Source: Coptis chinensis (Eukaryota > Streptophyta > Magnoliopsida > Ranunculales > Ranunculaceae). From it: 64,000 nucleotides of DNA. The position numbers and the translations under genes are program-made. The notes below the pieces were generated by a model. It did not search any database, was not told where the DNA came from, and saw only the letters and a list, made by a program, of their open reading frames with translations. Location of the stretch: the NCBI GenBank assembly GCA_015680905.1, contig CM027381.1, forward strand, positions 69,739,501 to 69,803,500. The letters run 5' to 3'. Positions 12,287 through 23,387 of this stretch are shown here, piece by piece. Within the stretch, counting starts at the first letter, position 1; every line of letters begins with the position of its first letter.

Positions 12287-14048
12287 ATGGGGAGAGCACC
12301 TTGTTGTGAGAAAGTTGGTTTAAAGAAAGGAAGATGGACAACTGAAGAAGATGAAACCTTGAGCAAGTACATTAAAGCCAATGGTGAAGGATCGTGGAGA
12401 TCACTACCCAAGAATGCAGGTAATTAGACACATACATGAAAAATGTGTACGTCCATTTTTTTTGTGTTCCCCCCACCCCCCCTCCATATAACGTCATGTA
12501 CGTATACTAATTATTACTTTGTTTATGTGATGTACGTGTGCCCTTTTGGTTCTTGGATAGGCTTGAAAAGGTGTGGTAAGAGTTGCAGATTGAGATGGAT
12601 TAACTACTTAAGAGCTGACGTGAAGAGAGGGAACATCACCACTGAAGAGGAAGACACAATCATTAAGATGCACAACTCTTTGGGTACTAGGTGAGTTAAT
12701 TTGTTAATTACTTCATTTAATAATCCATGCGAAACATGTGTGACAATCATCTTCAAAAGTGCTTTTAGTATTTTCACAGTCTCACTCATATCATCAGAAA
12801 AAGACAAGCAAACATAAACAAAGTGCCTCTCTCATTTCTCAAATAAAGATGACGTTTGCTACTCAATTCGTGCATTTTCTTTTTCAGTTTTTTGCTTACT
12901 TTTGACTAACCAATAAAAGACAAAAGAATAGATTTTGGTCTGATGTTTTCTATTCATTATGATCTATAAGTGGCAGTAATGGACTATAAATTGATCTATA
13001 ATCAATGCTTATTAACGTTTTTTTTTGTCTGGTTATAAATGCTCAACGTTAAATTAGTTAGTTAATCAGTAAATAACTTATTTGATCTGTCTGTAGGTGG
13101 TCTTTGATAGCTGGGCATTTACAAGGAAGAACAGATAATGAAATAAAGAACTACTGGAACTCTCATTTGAGCAGAAGACTTTACACCATCAGAAGGCCCA
13201 TTGGTGAAGACCCTCCAACAATTGTCATGGACTTAGCTAAGATTGGTGGTGGATACAAGAGAAAAGGTCGGACAAGCCGAGCAGCGATGAAGAAGAACAA
13301 CATAAACATGAACGATAGCAACAGCAACAACAACAAAACTCTGTCATGTAAAGAAGTTTTAACAGAGAAGTCTGTGGGAAAGAGTTGTGAAAGTGGCCAC
13401 CTAATTGATTCCATGCCCCTTCAAGAGGAGAGTATGAGAAATGATGTTGAACTAGTGGCAGATTTGGAGAGGAAAAGCATGATTTTGGATACAGATATGA
13501 GGGTAGAGGAGAGGCATTTACCTGCTCAAGGTCTTAGTCTGGATGGTGGAAGTAGAAGTCTACTCAGTGAGATAGAAAGGAGTGAAGGGGCATGCCTTGA
13601 CGGGGATAGTGAAATGGGAATATTGGGACCGCCATGTGATCTACTGGAGACTAGTATGTTGTTCTGGGATGATATTATGGGTGATGGGGTATTGATGCTC
13701 CCAAGTGAGAATTCTGTTGTTAGTGAAGAGAAAGAAAATGGGGCCAGTTCATCATATAGGGAGGGAGACATGGGGTTGGGGAGTTGTACCAAAGGAACAA
13801 GTAGTGAGGTGAGAGAGAGTGGTGATATGAGTTCAAATGGTGAGAGTGGTGAGTGGTATTCCTCTTGTTCAACGAGTTCATGCTTCCAAGATTCACATTG
13901 GGTAACCCCTGTTGATGAAGATCCAAATCTATCTTACGAGGGAGAGGAGTTACTATCTTGGTTGTGGGACGACAGTGATATTAATGGTGTAGTAGGAAAG
14001 ATGGTAGAGTGTGAACTAGAGGATTTTTCTGCTTGGCTTCTGTCTTGA
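12287..14048 (+). CDS. MYB12/MYB111-like: R2R3-MYB transcription factor, subgroup 7 (flavonol regulator)
   Basis: Three exons (12287-12419, 12561-12690, 13097-14048) with GT-AG introns give 404 residues in an open frame, the usual R2R3-MYB layout with a 130-nt second exon. The start [15 protein letters not shown] is typical. R2 has Trp17, 37 and 57; R3 has Ile70, Trp89 and Trp108. GRTSRAAMK (residues 145-153) is the subgroup 7 motif, and the protein ends AWLLS, fitting the second subgroup 7 motif. The bHLH-binding signature in R3 is absent, as expected for this subgroup. Members are nuclear activators of CHS, CHI, F3H and FLS in flavonol synthesis. The acidic C-terminal half (Asp, Glu, Ser rich) fits an activation domain. 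It is the only intact host gene seen. Whether it is orthologous to MYB11, MYB12 or MYB111 cannot be settled here. Confidence 0.93.
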
Positions 14049-14088
14049 TTTTGTGTTTTGTAGATACAAAATACGTGCCGCCAATAAT

Positions 14089-14094
14089 AATAAA
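14089..14094 (+). terminator. Possible polyadenylation signal of the MYB gene
   Basis: AATAAA, preceded by overlapping AATAAT words, lies 41 bases after the stop codon. It would give a short 3' UTR ending before the foldback-like element starts. Confidence 0.4.
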
Positions 14095-14668
14095 TATCGA
14101 TATATATTGGAAAATACATAGTGACTCTCCAGGACAGATCTATAGAAAAAATAACTCTCATAACCAATTTTTTTTTACAAAAAATTGGTCCATAGGACCA
14201 ATTTTGAGCCAAAATCATTCTAGGGGAAAGCCTATTTTAGAAATCACTCACAAAACCAAATTCCACGTTTTAATTACTCACGGACCCAGTCTTTTAATTA
14301 AAATAACTATCAAGGACAAAATAAATTGGCCCGGTCCGTTTTATTTTATTTTATTTCCACTTTTACCCTTCAAATTACCCTTTGCTATTTTATAAGAAAA
14401 CCCCCACTAAAATTCTCTCATTCTCCCGGTCTGTTTTTCTCTTTCCCAAGAACAGTCTCACTAAAAAGAGAGAAAATTGATGGCGATCTTAGGTGATTTA
14501 AGGGTATGTGCAATAAAATAAGAAGATCTAGTCCTAGCTCACTTTAGGAAGGGATAAAGCTCAATTTGTGCTTTCCTTGATTCACCTCTCTCAGTAAGTG
14601 TCTATATTTTTATTATATTGTTTGGGGTTGTTTATTTTATTGTTTTAATGATTGGCTGTGTGTGATTT

Positions 14669-14741
14669 GGATCTTTAGCTCAAATGGCCGAGCATTTTGG
14701 AGATATCCAAAGGTGATGGTGGTTCGATTCCACCAAGATCG
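14669..14741 (+). tRNA. Degenerate tRNA-like sequence
   Basis: A 73-base stretch folds partly as a cloverleaf. The acceptor arms GGATCTT and AAGATCG pair except at the first base. The D-stem is GCTC/GAGC, and the T-arm GGTGG-TTCGATT-CCACC is perfect. Pol III box A (TAGCTCAAATGG) and box B (GGTTCGATTCC) are both present. The anticodon arm is poor, with a six-base loop or a mismatched stem and no U33, so no anticodon can be assigned. It is probably a dead tRNA or the head of a tRNA-derived SINE. No A-rich tail follows. Confidence 0.4.
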
Positions 14742-14876
14742 TCTAAAATTTTCACATTAATCAAACAAAGAATCAAGTGTGTAATGTGATTAATTTTCAA
14801 CTGGGATGACACTTCCAAAAGAAGTTCCTGAAATTCAGTTCCTAAAGAAGTTCATAGTCCAAAAAAAGTTCATATT

Positions 14877-17080
14877 TGTTGAGGTATGAACAATGATTGT
14901 TCATAGTCCAATAGGTGTTCTCATTGATCATTCCTCATGTTGTTGATGTATGAACAATCATTGTTCATAGTCCACTAGGGGTGTGAACAATGATTGTTTA
15001 GTATCCAATAGGTAAGAACAATGATTGTTCATAATCCAATATGGGTATGAACAATGATTGTTCAGTGTGAACAATAATTCTTCATAGTCCAATAAGTATG
15101 AACAATGATTAATATTGTTAATTTTTTTACTGTTGAACACGTATTGTTCATACCTACTTTAAGTATGAACACGTATTGTTCATTCATATATGTTTTGGCA
15201 TGGGTATGAACATTTATTATTCATATCATCTGTTTTGGGTATGAACAATCAATGTTCATATGTGTTTTGGATTCATATTTTTTTTGGGTATGAACACGTA
15301 AGTAGGTATGAACAATCAATGTTCATATCTATTTTGGGTATGCACATTTATTGTTCATATCTGTTTTGAGTAAATATATTTTTTTGACTAATGATTATTT
15401 CTTATGTTTTTTGAAGAGCAATCGCTTGGTCAGATGAAATTTTACAAATACAGGGTGTTCTAGTTGAAGATCTTCTATTTGATAGAGAAATGAATCATTA
15501 GGTAAATTTAGTTCATACCACAATTGGACTATGAACAATGATTGTTCATAGTAATGATTGTTCATAGTCATGAGCTATGAACATTCTTTGTTCATACCAC
15601 AATTGGACTATGAATGAACATTGATTGTTCATAGTTCGGTAGCTATGAACAATCATTGTTCATAGTCATGAGCTATGAACAATGAGTGTTCATAGTCCAT
15701 TGTACTATGAACAATCAATGTTCATAGTCATTAGTTATGAACAATGATTGTTGATAGTTATAAGCTATGAACACTTTTTTTTTTTTTGCTTGGTAAATTG
15801 AATTTCTATTAAGAAAAGGTGTAAAATACAATAAAAGAAAAATAAAGGGAGGCTCATATTCATAATTGGGGGTATGAACATTTATGGTTCATCCCTACTT
15901 AAAGGTATGAACAATGAGTGTCCATAGCTCCAATAGGGATGAACACGTTTTGTTCATACTCTAGTAGGTATGAACAATCATTGCTCATATTTTACAATAG
16001 GTATGAATAATGAGTGTTCATACTCCAATAGGTATGAACAATGAGCTCGCATGTTTTGTATATGAACAATGATTGTTCATACTATATACACTGGGTCAGG
16101 GGTATACTTGACCTTTTATCTACTCGAGCCATTTTTTACTTGACCTTTCATCTACCCGGTCCTTGTGAGTGATTAAAAAAAAGGGTGGTGTTGAAAGTTA
16201 CTTTTTTGGGGCATTTGTCCTTGAGAATCGCTCTCTGCTTTTTTTAATCATTCACAAATACCGGGTAGATGAAATGTCAAATATACCCTTGACGCGAAAT
16301 TAAAAATGGCTCGGGTAAATGAAAGGTCAAGTATACCCCTAACGCGAAATAATAAACTGTTTGGCCCAACCGAAATGATCCGAACAATCATTGTTCATAC
16401 CTATTTACTATTTATACCTATCTAGGGTATGAACAATCACTGTTCATACCTCAACATAATGTGTGGCCAGTAATAAGTATGAACAATCATTGTTCACACC
16501 TATTAGAGTATAAACAATCACTGTTTGTATGGACACCTCATACCTTGAACAATCACTATTAATATGTTAACTTGAGTTATATATGAACACTCATTGTTCA
16601 TATATACCTGCTATTTGGGGTATGAAACACTCACTGTTCATACTTCAACATGAGTATGAATAATCATTGTTCATATGAACACTCATTGTTTAGACCTATT
16701 TAGGGTATGAACAATCACTGTTCATACCTCAACATAATATATGGTCAGTAGGATCAGAACACCTATTAAAGTATGAACAATCATTGTTCATATATACCTT
16801 AACATGAGTTATGAACAATCACTGTTCATGTGAACAATCATTGTTCATACCTATTTGGGGTATGAACAATCACTGTTTATAAGTTTATACCTCAACATAA
16901 TGTATGATCAGTAAGAACACATATTGGAGTATGAATAATCATTGTTCATACATATTTCATACATATTTGAATTATGAACAATCATTGTTCATACCTCAAT
17001 ATAGTATATATGAAGTATGTTAACCTATTTGGGTATGAACAGTCATTGTTCATACAACAACATAAGATCATTAATTGTTC
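14877..17080. repeat. Array of TGAACAATNATTGTTCA palindromes
   Basis: About 30 copies of GAACAAT, most within the 17-base palindrome TGAACAATNATTGTTCA, are scattered at irregular 20-80 base intervals over 2.2 kb. In the left half the spacer reads AGTCCAATAGGTATG. In the right half it reads CCTATT..AGTATG, the reverse complement. So the array is two inverted halves around 16.1-16.35 kb. It is interrupted at about 15775-15860 by an A/T-rich piece. No protein is encoded. Confidence 0.85.
16098..16340. repeat. Inverted repeat at the centre of the foldback-like element
   Basis: AGGGGTATACTTGACC at the left is matched by GGTCAAGTATACCCCT at the right, and homology continues inward for about 85-100 bases (CATCTACCCGG, GTGATTAAAAAAA). 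Each arm also holds a short internal duplication. The loop is about 50 bases. It could be a nested MITE or the original centre of the surrounding element. No target duplication is evident. Confidence 0.75.
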
Positions 17081-17235
17081 ATACCAAAACGACAGAAAGG
17101 GTAAAATTGGTAAATATTTATTTCAAATTCGGGCTATTTGTTTTTAGGAGTTATTTTCACTCGAAAATTGGTGAACAATGATTGTTAAATGAGTGAGCTC
17201 ACTTGTTGTAAGTCATGTTCGAAGTCATGTGAACA

Positions 17236-18918
17236 ATCACATTTTAAAGTTCCTCTCAAAACACCGTTACTTAGGAAGGGGTTGTAGATCAACCAATAAC
17301 TTTATATTAAGTTCATTGTTTCACTTGTTGTAATACTCGTGCAATTTTATGTGTGCATTAAGTTGTTTCTTTTTTTCTTTTAGAGAAATTGAATGGATGA
17401 AATTTACAAATAAATGGATTGTGGTTGTTTGTTCAGAGAAATAGCACTTTTATTACGTTGTGATTAAATCAATTGTACAATCTATAATGAGGAGTTGTAC
17501 AATTTTTTCGTTATCGGGAAAGTAGGAAAAAACTTGCATTGCGTAAGCTACTCTAATGCATAAACTACAATCTCGCAGGGTTCATTTTTTTTAGGGAGTA
17601 CAAATTGTTAGAAGAAGATCAAAGGAGAAGAAGCTAGAGAACTCCCGGCATTAGTTTTTTCTTGTTTGGTTGGGAAAGAATTCATGTGGTTACTATTTTT
17701 TATTTCTATTTTTTTTGTTTTAGTAATGGTTGTCCTTAGTAAGTTCAACTATAGTTTGTTTAAATTGGTGTCTATTATATTATCTCGACCGTGTTATTAT
17801 TTCTCTAAAATTAGTTTAGGGTTTTCATATATACATCACTGATTTTACCAAAGGCACCACAGACTAACCACAAAACCAAACGGATCCTAAAATTAGGATT
17901 GAAAAAAATAATCTTTTAAAATAGTTTATTAATAATCAAAATACAATTTGTCTTTTATAAAATTTTCTAATATTCAAAATCAAACAAAAAAAAAAAATTA
18001 TAAAATTTATCACTAATTCAAGATAGATACCCATTGATTTATTTTTTTAAAAATAAAATTGATTGAATTAAAAAAATTTATGAAAGTTTGGAAGAACCCC
18101 AACATGAAAACAAATAAGCAGTCTCATAATAATTTACGAATAAAATCCATAATCGTTTCTCCACATTATTACAATTGGAATCAAAACAAAACTTTTAACG
18201 AAATTATTGAATCACACATTTGAATATACTCATTCGTTCAATTTTATGGAAGATGATTAAAATTTTGAATTTTGTCAACACTGAAAATGCACATTGATTC
18301 AATGGAACGTAAGATAAAACCAAACTAATAATAATAATAATAATAATAGTAATAATAAATCTTAAATGGTGTCTATTCAATTTTCAAATGGTGCACATTT
18401 GGTCTTAGGATCCATTTGGTTTTGTTTTGGGTGTGGGCAGTATTTGGTAAAATAAGTAGTGCCTTAATTAAAACCCACTAGAAAATATACACGTGCTTTG
18501 CACGTGGTAATCATCTGTGTGTATGATTAGTGGTAAGGTGTCTCTCTCTTACTTTATTTGTGGTACAATCTCTCTCTCTAAAACAAAACAGAACAACAGA
18601 AGTGATTATTGACGTTTGTTTTGGTTTTTTGTGGTTCAAATGGCTAACATGAGACGTGTCAAACTATTAGATCCGAGTAACAGCTTTTGGTGGCTCAAAT
18701 GGCTTAACATGTGACGTGTCAAAAAACTATGCAAAGTTAGAACTGAGTAACAGCTCATGAGTAACAGCTCATGTGGCTAACTCAACCACGCCACTTATAA
18801 GTAGTAGAGATAGTTTAACTGATTTAGAATTTGTGGTCTTTGTCGTACACAAAACCTATCCTAAGTTCTTAGTAGTTAGTACTCGTCTTTGATTTCACAT
18901 TTGAATGTAAGTGGGCCC
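17236..18918. repeat. Right arm of the large inverted repeat
   Basis: This is the reverse complement of about 1-1368, with one clear extra insert, the 333-bp Helitron at 18478-18810. A (TAA)n tract near 18328-18358 replaces the T-run of the left arm. The match ends near 18918 at GTGGGCCC, where the left arm continues differently. The two arms enclose about 15.9 kb including the MYB gene. Confidence 0.8.
18478..18810 (-). mobile_element. Non-autonomous Helitron, 333 bp
   Basis: On the minus strand it starts TCTCTACTACTTATAAGTG and ends CTAG. A perfect hairpin, CACGTGC-AAA-GCACGTG (18490-18506), sits eight bases before the end. It lies between A and T with no target duplication, all standard Helitron features. 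The left arm of the large inverted repeat keeps the empty site at 121/122, which fixes both ends to the base. No coding capacity; it would need a RepHel protein from elsewhere. Confidence 0.92.
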
Positions 18919-19124
18919 AACATAGAATGGGGACCAGTTTTTGGGCGACCGGGTATGAAATAACTTAAGTTGTTAAATTGATCATGTTGTCCCTTTACTT
19001 ACCAAATTTAGTTTTAAAAAAAGGTGGGTGGAAATTCTTATCTTCTCAAGTTGGTGCTTTCTTCCTTTTCTGGTAAAATCCTCCATTGTTCACAGTGTGA
19101 GTTCAGAAAGGAATCGTCCAAAGC

Positions 19125-20069
19125 ATGGATCTCTACGAATTCGAAAACCCAAGGAATAACAATAACAAAGAGAGTACTAATATTTTGGTAGTCGAACAAA
19201 CTCGAAAGTCTTATGCTGCTGTGACTCAGGCTAAGGTGGGAAGAGAGGTGGATACTTCCGAACTCCCAATTCCTGGATGGCATGGGGAATTCCCTACCAT
19301 AAAGCTCTCTAAATCCGAGGTTGATATCGGAATTGAAAAATGCAAGCTGTCACTAGTCGGTCGTCTGGATCTGAAAATATTGATGATAAAAAGAGTGAAG
19401 CAACTGGTTAAGACCAAGTGGAAAACTGGGTGTGAAGTTAAAATCACACCCTTAGGACGTGGCTATCTTATGTTCAGATTTTCCGATGAGAAAGACTTCA
19501 ACTCAGTTTGGGGACAAGGTTCATGGATTTTTGGCAAGCAAGTTCTTCGATTGAACAAATGGAGTCCCAACTTCTCAATTGAGAAAGCAACACAATCCAG
19601 TGCACTAGTCTGGGTGAAATTTCCAGGGCTAAGCATGGAATATTGGGAAACAAAGACCCTGATGGCGCTGGCCAGAACTGTTGGAAGACCATTACACCTA
19701 GATGATACAACTGCAAATAGGGATAATGGGTTTTATGCAATGGTGCTATGCGACGTTGACCTCTCTAAAAGTCTTCCTGAAAGAATTTGGGTCGAAGTGG
19801 AGGACTCTGATACTAAATTCTGGCAGAAGATTGTACTGGGTATACTTCCAAAATGCTGTAACCATTGCAAGAGTGTTGGTCACTTGGTGGCAGAATGCAG
19901 ATTACTTAAGGCGGACCTGGGAAAGGATACGAATAAGGAAACAATGGACCCAAATGAGGTTATGAATAACCCCCAAGCAGTGAATAAGAATCAGAAAAGA
20001 AGATGGAAGAGAAAAAACAAGGAAGTGGGATGCTTGAGAATCCTAACCAGGAAGTTCATGAAGTGGTAA
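19125..20069 (+). pseudogene. LINE ORF1: DUF4283 nucleic-acid-binding protein with CCHC knuckle
   Basis: 314 codons. Residues about 60-200 match the DUF4283 domain found in plant LINE ORF1 proteins. A zinc knuckle, CCNHCKSVGHLVAEC, follows at about residues 244-258, then a basic tail (KNQKRRWKRKNKE). Such proteins coat the LINE RNA. The chosen start is the first ATG and lies in a normal position before the domain. A frameshift near 20015 moves the rest of the ORF1 tail (about 20015-20180, reading EVHEVVMIPEIAGVDTE) into another frame. The ORF1 tail resumes at 20371 in a third register, so the protein is not complete. Confidence 0.85.
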
Positions 20070-20370
20070 TGATACCAGAAATAGCGGGAGTTGATACTGA
20101 ATCTCTGCCTAAAGCTGCCACTGCAGTAACAGAAGTTAACACCGAAACTGCTCCTACTGCCCACACTCGGAAGCTCAGTTAGAGACAACTAATGAAGTCG
20201 ATTCCACTCTGGTGAATCCAGATGACCATCAAACAATAGTTGTACATCAAGTCCAAGCTTCGTCTTCTTCTAGTTCTCCCTAGACAAACATTGAGCATCA
20301 CTAGGATGCCCAACAGAACCCTGCATCAAACCAAAGAGATGTTAACACTGATCTTGCACCTGTATCTATA

Positions 20371-21327
20371 GTGGTATCAATCAATCCTTCGAGCATATTC
20401 TGCCCACCAAATGAAAGTAGCATTGTACTGCATAACAACTTCACTCTCCTTGAAGAAGAGCTGCCAATAGAAGAAACTCAAAATCAAGTGACTAAAGAGT
20501 CGGAAACTATCGAAACTAGATGGTCTGATATGGTGGAAGTGGAGGCTACTGCCATTACACCATTTGCTAGTGGTACAACTATTGGAGCCAAAAGAGGAAG
20601 GAAGAAAAAAAATGACCCTTCAAAAGTCACTATGTCTGGACCCCCAACAGTTCAGACAAGAGCACTTGCATTGATGCAAACCCACCCCCCACCCACCCCC
20701 AACAGTTCAGACAATGACCTTCTCCTTACTTTTGTTCATGCTAGTTGCTTTATTGGAGGCAGACGACAACTTTGGAGTGAAATAGAGTTACTGCAACACT
20801 CAGGCCCCCGGATGGTTGTCGGAGACTTCAACTGTGTTCTTAGTTACCAAGAGAAAAAAGGGGGCTTAAGGCCTAATAGATTAGCTATGGAGGAGTTCTT
20901 CAATGCTCTCAATTCCTGCAACCTTCTCGAAGCTCAACACAGCGGTATGGAATTTTCTTGGTGCAATAACCAACGAGGAGTGAGACGAATGGTTGCCAAG
21001 CTAGATAGAATACTCATCAATGATTTCTGGGAGAGGTCTTTTATAGGGTGGAAATACAAAACTCTTTCTAGAGTTAGCTCAGATCACTCCCCTCTCTGTG
21101 GTGAATTGTCTTACATTCCCAAACCAGAGAATACACCCTTCCATTTCAATATTTTTTGGGCTTCACACCCTTCGTTTGTGGATCTGGTTAAACATAGCTG
21201 GAATCAAGACACAAATGGACTGCCTATGATCAAACTTATGAGGAAACTCCAACAGCTGAAGCAAGATCTGAAAATATGGAATAGGAATGTTTTTGGCGTG
21301 GTGGAAATGAATATAAAAAAGGCATAG
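20371..21327 (+). pseudogene. LINE: ORF1 tail joined to C-terminal half of the endonuclease
   Basis: The first ~90 codons are an acidic ORF1 tail ending in RGRKKKNDPSKV. From about residue 126 the frame is apurinic-type endonuclease (exonuclease-endonuclease-phosphatase fold) with VVGDFNCVLS (GDFN motif) and SSDHSPL (SDH motif). The N-terminal half of the endonuclease, which holds the first catalytic Asn and Glu, is absent. At the junction a 19-base phrase (CCCCCAACAGTTCAGACAA) occurs twice, at 20641-20659 and 20696-20714. This looks like an internal deletion that fused ORF1 to ORF2 with a local duplication. A TAG at 21325 then closes the frame before the reverse transcriptase. Confidence 0.8.
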
Positions 21328-21390
21328 GTAGATTTCGACATTGCTCAAGTAGAATCCGATCTACAGCCTGACAATCTGAATCTCTTAGGG

Positions 21391-22500
21391 GTGCTGACAC
21401 AGAAAGAGAGCATCCTAAAGCAAGCCATGGCAAACAAGGAAACAATGTGGCGATCCAAATGCAAAGAGAAATGGACCTGCAAAGGGGAAAGGAACTCAGA
21501 CTACTTTCACACACTATACAAAATCAGACAAAGCCATTCCCTCATCACAGAGCTCCAAACTGAGGAGGGCGAGTTCCTAACTGATCAAGCCCATATTAAA
21601 GACCATATTGTGCAACACTACACAAATAAGTTCAAATTCCACCCGAACATCACAGATTTGGACTTGCTTGACGATATCCCTCATTTCATCACGGTGAATG
21701 ATAATCTGATCCTAGATGCCATTCCAACTTATGAAGAGATACAAAATGCCATTTTCTCCATGGACCCCGACAGCTCCCCGGGCTCTGACGGTTTCCAAGG
21801 GTGTTTCTTCCAGCAGTGTTGGGCCATTGTTAAAATTGATGTGTGTTATGCGTTGCAATCTTTCTTCCTGGACCCAAGAATTCCTAAAGGGTTCAATTCA
21901 AACTTCATAACTCTCATCCCTAAAGAGACTAATGCTTTGAAACTAGGTCAATTCAGACCTATTTGTATGGGGAATTTTGTTATGAAAGCTATATCTAAAG
22001 TGTTGCAGCTGAGAATTAATTCCATTTCTAGCAAGTTGATCTCCCCTGAACAGACGGGCTTTCTACCAGGCAGAAGCATCCACTCAAGTATTGGACTTGC
22101 ATCCAAGATGGTAAATGAACTATCCACCAAAAGATTTGCAAGGAATGTGGCGTTTAAAATTGATATCTCTCAGGCTTATGATACCTTAAGCTGGGACTTT
22201 CTCTGGGATGTCCTACAAAAATTTGGGTTCTCTGAGATTATCATTAACTGGATATCGAGCATTATGAACTCTGCAAACCTCTCTATCCTTATCAATGGAG
22301 AACCGTGTGGTTTCTTTAAGGTGGAAAGAGGGGTAAGGCAGGGTGACCCTCTGTCTCCTATTCTGTTTGCCTTAGTAGAGGTATTTCCAAACTTCACGCC
22401 CAACATAAAATTCTTCCGATGCTCACTCTCAAAGGTCACAAATGCCCGAGTCACCTTCTCTTCGCAGATGATATTCTTATTTTCTTCAATGGTCATATGA
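21391..22500 (+). pseudogene. LINE reverse transcriptase, main part
   Basis: After a linker (about 100 residues with KCKEKWTCKGERNSDYFH) comes the RT domain: PDSSPGSDGF, FRPICMGNFVMKAISKVL, PEQTGFLPGRSIHSSI, DISQAYDTLSWDFL (catalytic Asp of motif A), and GVRQGDPLSPILFAL (motif B). A small deletion near 22371 shifts the frame. The catalytic FADD of motif C lies at 22461-22472 in another frame, in the phrase SHLLFADDILIFFNGH, and the residues predicted after 22375 in this frame are not real. RT copies the LINE RNA at the nicked target. Confidence 0.88.
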
Positions 22501-22585
22501 GAAGCATTAGGAAGATTTTTGATTTTCTTCAGAGATATCAATAGGCAGGGGGCAAAAGGTTAACAAAGTCAAGAGCAAACTACTA

Positions 22586-23387
22586 ATGGGTGGCTTGTCA
22601 CTTGCCAGGAGAAGAGCTATTACTCTAGAAATGGGGATTGAAGAAGGACACTTCCCAGAGAAGTATCTAGGCATACCCCTTGTCAAAGGGAAAGTTACGA
22701 GAGAAAATGCTTGCTTTTTACTTGACAAAATCAGAAAACAGCTGGCCAACTGGAGAGGCAGGTTGCTATCCTTCCAAGAAAGATGTGTTCTAATCAAAGC
22801 AGTGATTTCTAGTATCCCCATACACAATATGTCGATCTACAAGTGGCCAATATCTTTTATGAAAGAGGCCGAGCGAGCTATGAGAAATTTCTTATGGTCA
22901 GGAGATTTGCAAAAGAAGAAAGTTGTTATAATCAGCTAGGATAAAGTCTGCAAACCTTATGGAGAGGGTGGCTTGGGCATTCGAAAACTGAGAGAAGTGA
23001 ACATGGCAATGCTAATGAAACTGGCCAGCCTGGTCCTTCAGGTCTGGATCTGATGCTTTCTCTTCCTTCATGAGACTGAAGTTCCTTACTAAGGAAGGTG
23101 CTCTTATAAACTACTACAAGCCTTCTTTTGTTTGGCCAGGGGTTAAGAAAGCTTTACAGGTTATTGACACAAAATGCCAATGGGTCATTGGAAATGGTGC
23201 AAAGATTGATTTGTGGAGGGACTGTTGGGTAGGGAAACATTCCATTCATAAGGGTTTGAACTTACCAGACCATGCTCTGAAAGGATGCACTCTTAAACTC
23301 GAAAGCCTTATTCAAGGTCCTATTCTCAGATGCCCGGCCCACATTACACATTTGCTGCACTTGCAGGACTCAGCCTTCATGATGTGA
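22586..23387 (+). pseudogene. LINE reverse transcriptase, thumb and C-terminal linker fragments
   Basis: The first piece (22586-22939) has GHFPEKYLGIPLVKGK and FQERCVLIKAVISSIP, the region after the RT palm in plant LINEs. A TAG at about 22937 replaces the Trp expected in SWDKVCKPYGEGGLGIRKL, which follows in the same frame. A second piece (23070-23387) in another frame carries VIGNGAKIDLWRDCWVG, a conserved linker motif. The sequence is recognisable throughout but broken by at least one stop and one frame change. Confidence 0.82.

Larger units (their letters stand above)
14270..17155. mobile_element. Foldback-like element downstream of the MYB gene
   Basis: The outer parts are inverted copies. 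The left side carries AAAATAACT, then ACAAAATAAATTGGCCCG, then TTTTACCCTT. The reverse complement of 17098-17155 carries AAAATAACT, ACAAATAGCCCG and TTTTACCCTT in the same order. Between them lie two palindrome-repeat arms in opposite orientation and a central inverted repeat (16098-16340). Long inverted arms made of short tandem repeats are the hallmark of foldback elements. No transposase is visible. Exact ends and a target duplication were not found, so the limits are approximate. A captured or non-coding segment (14400-14760) lies inside the left arm. Confidence 0.5.

Noticed and set aside
14033-14395. 120-codon frame after the MYB gene
   Set aside because: It overlaps the MYB stop codon region and the UTR and runs into the foldback-like element; composition is that of non-coding DNA.
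14877-17080. CRISPR-like repeat array
   Set aside because: This is a plant nuclear context; spacers are irregular and themselves repetitive, units are palindromic and degenerate, and no cas genes are present.
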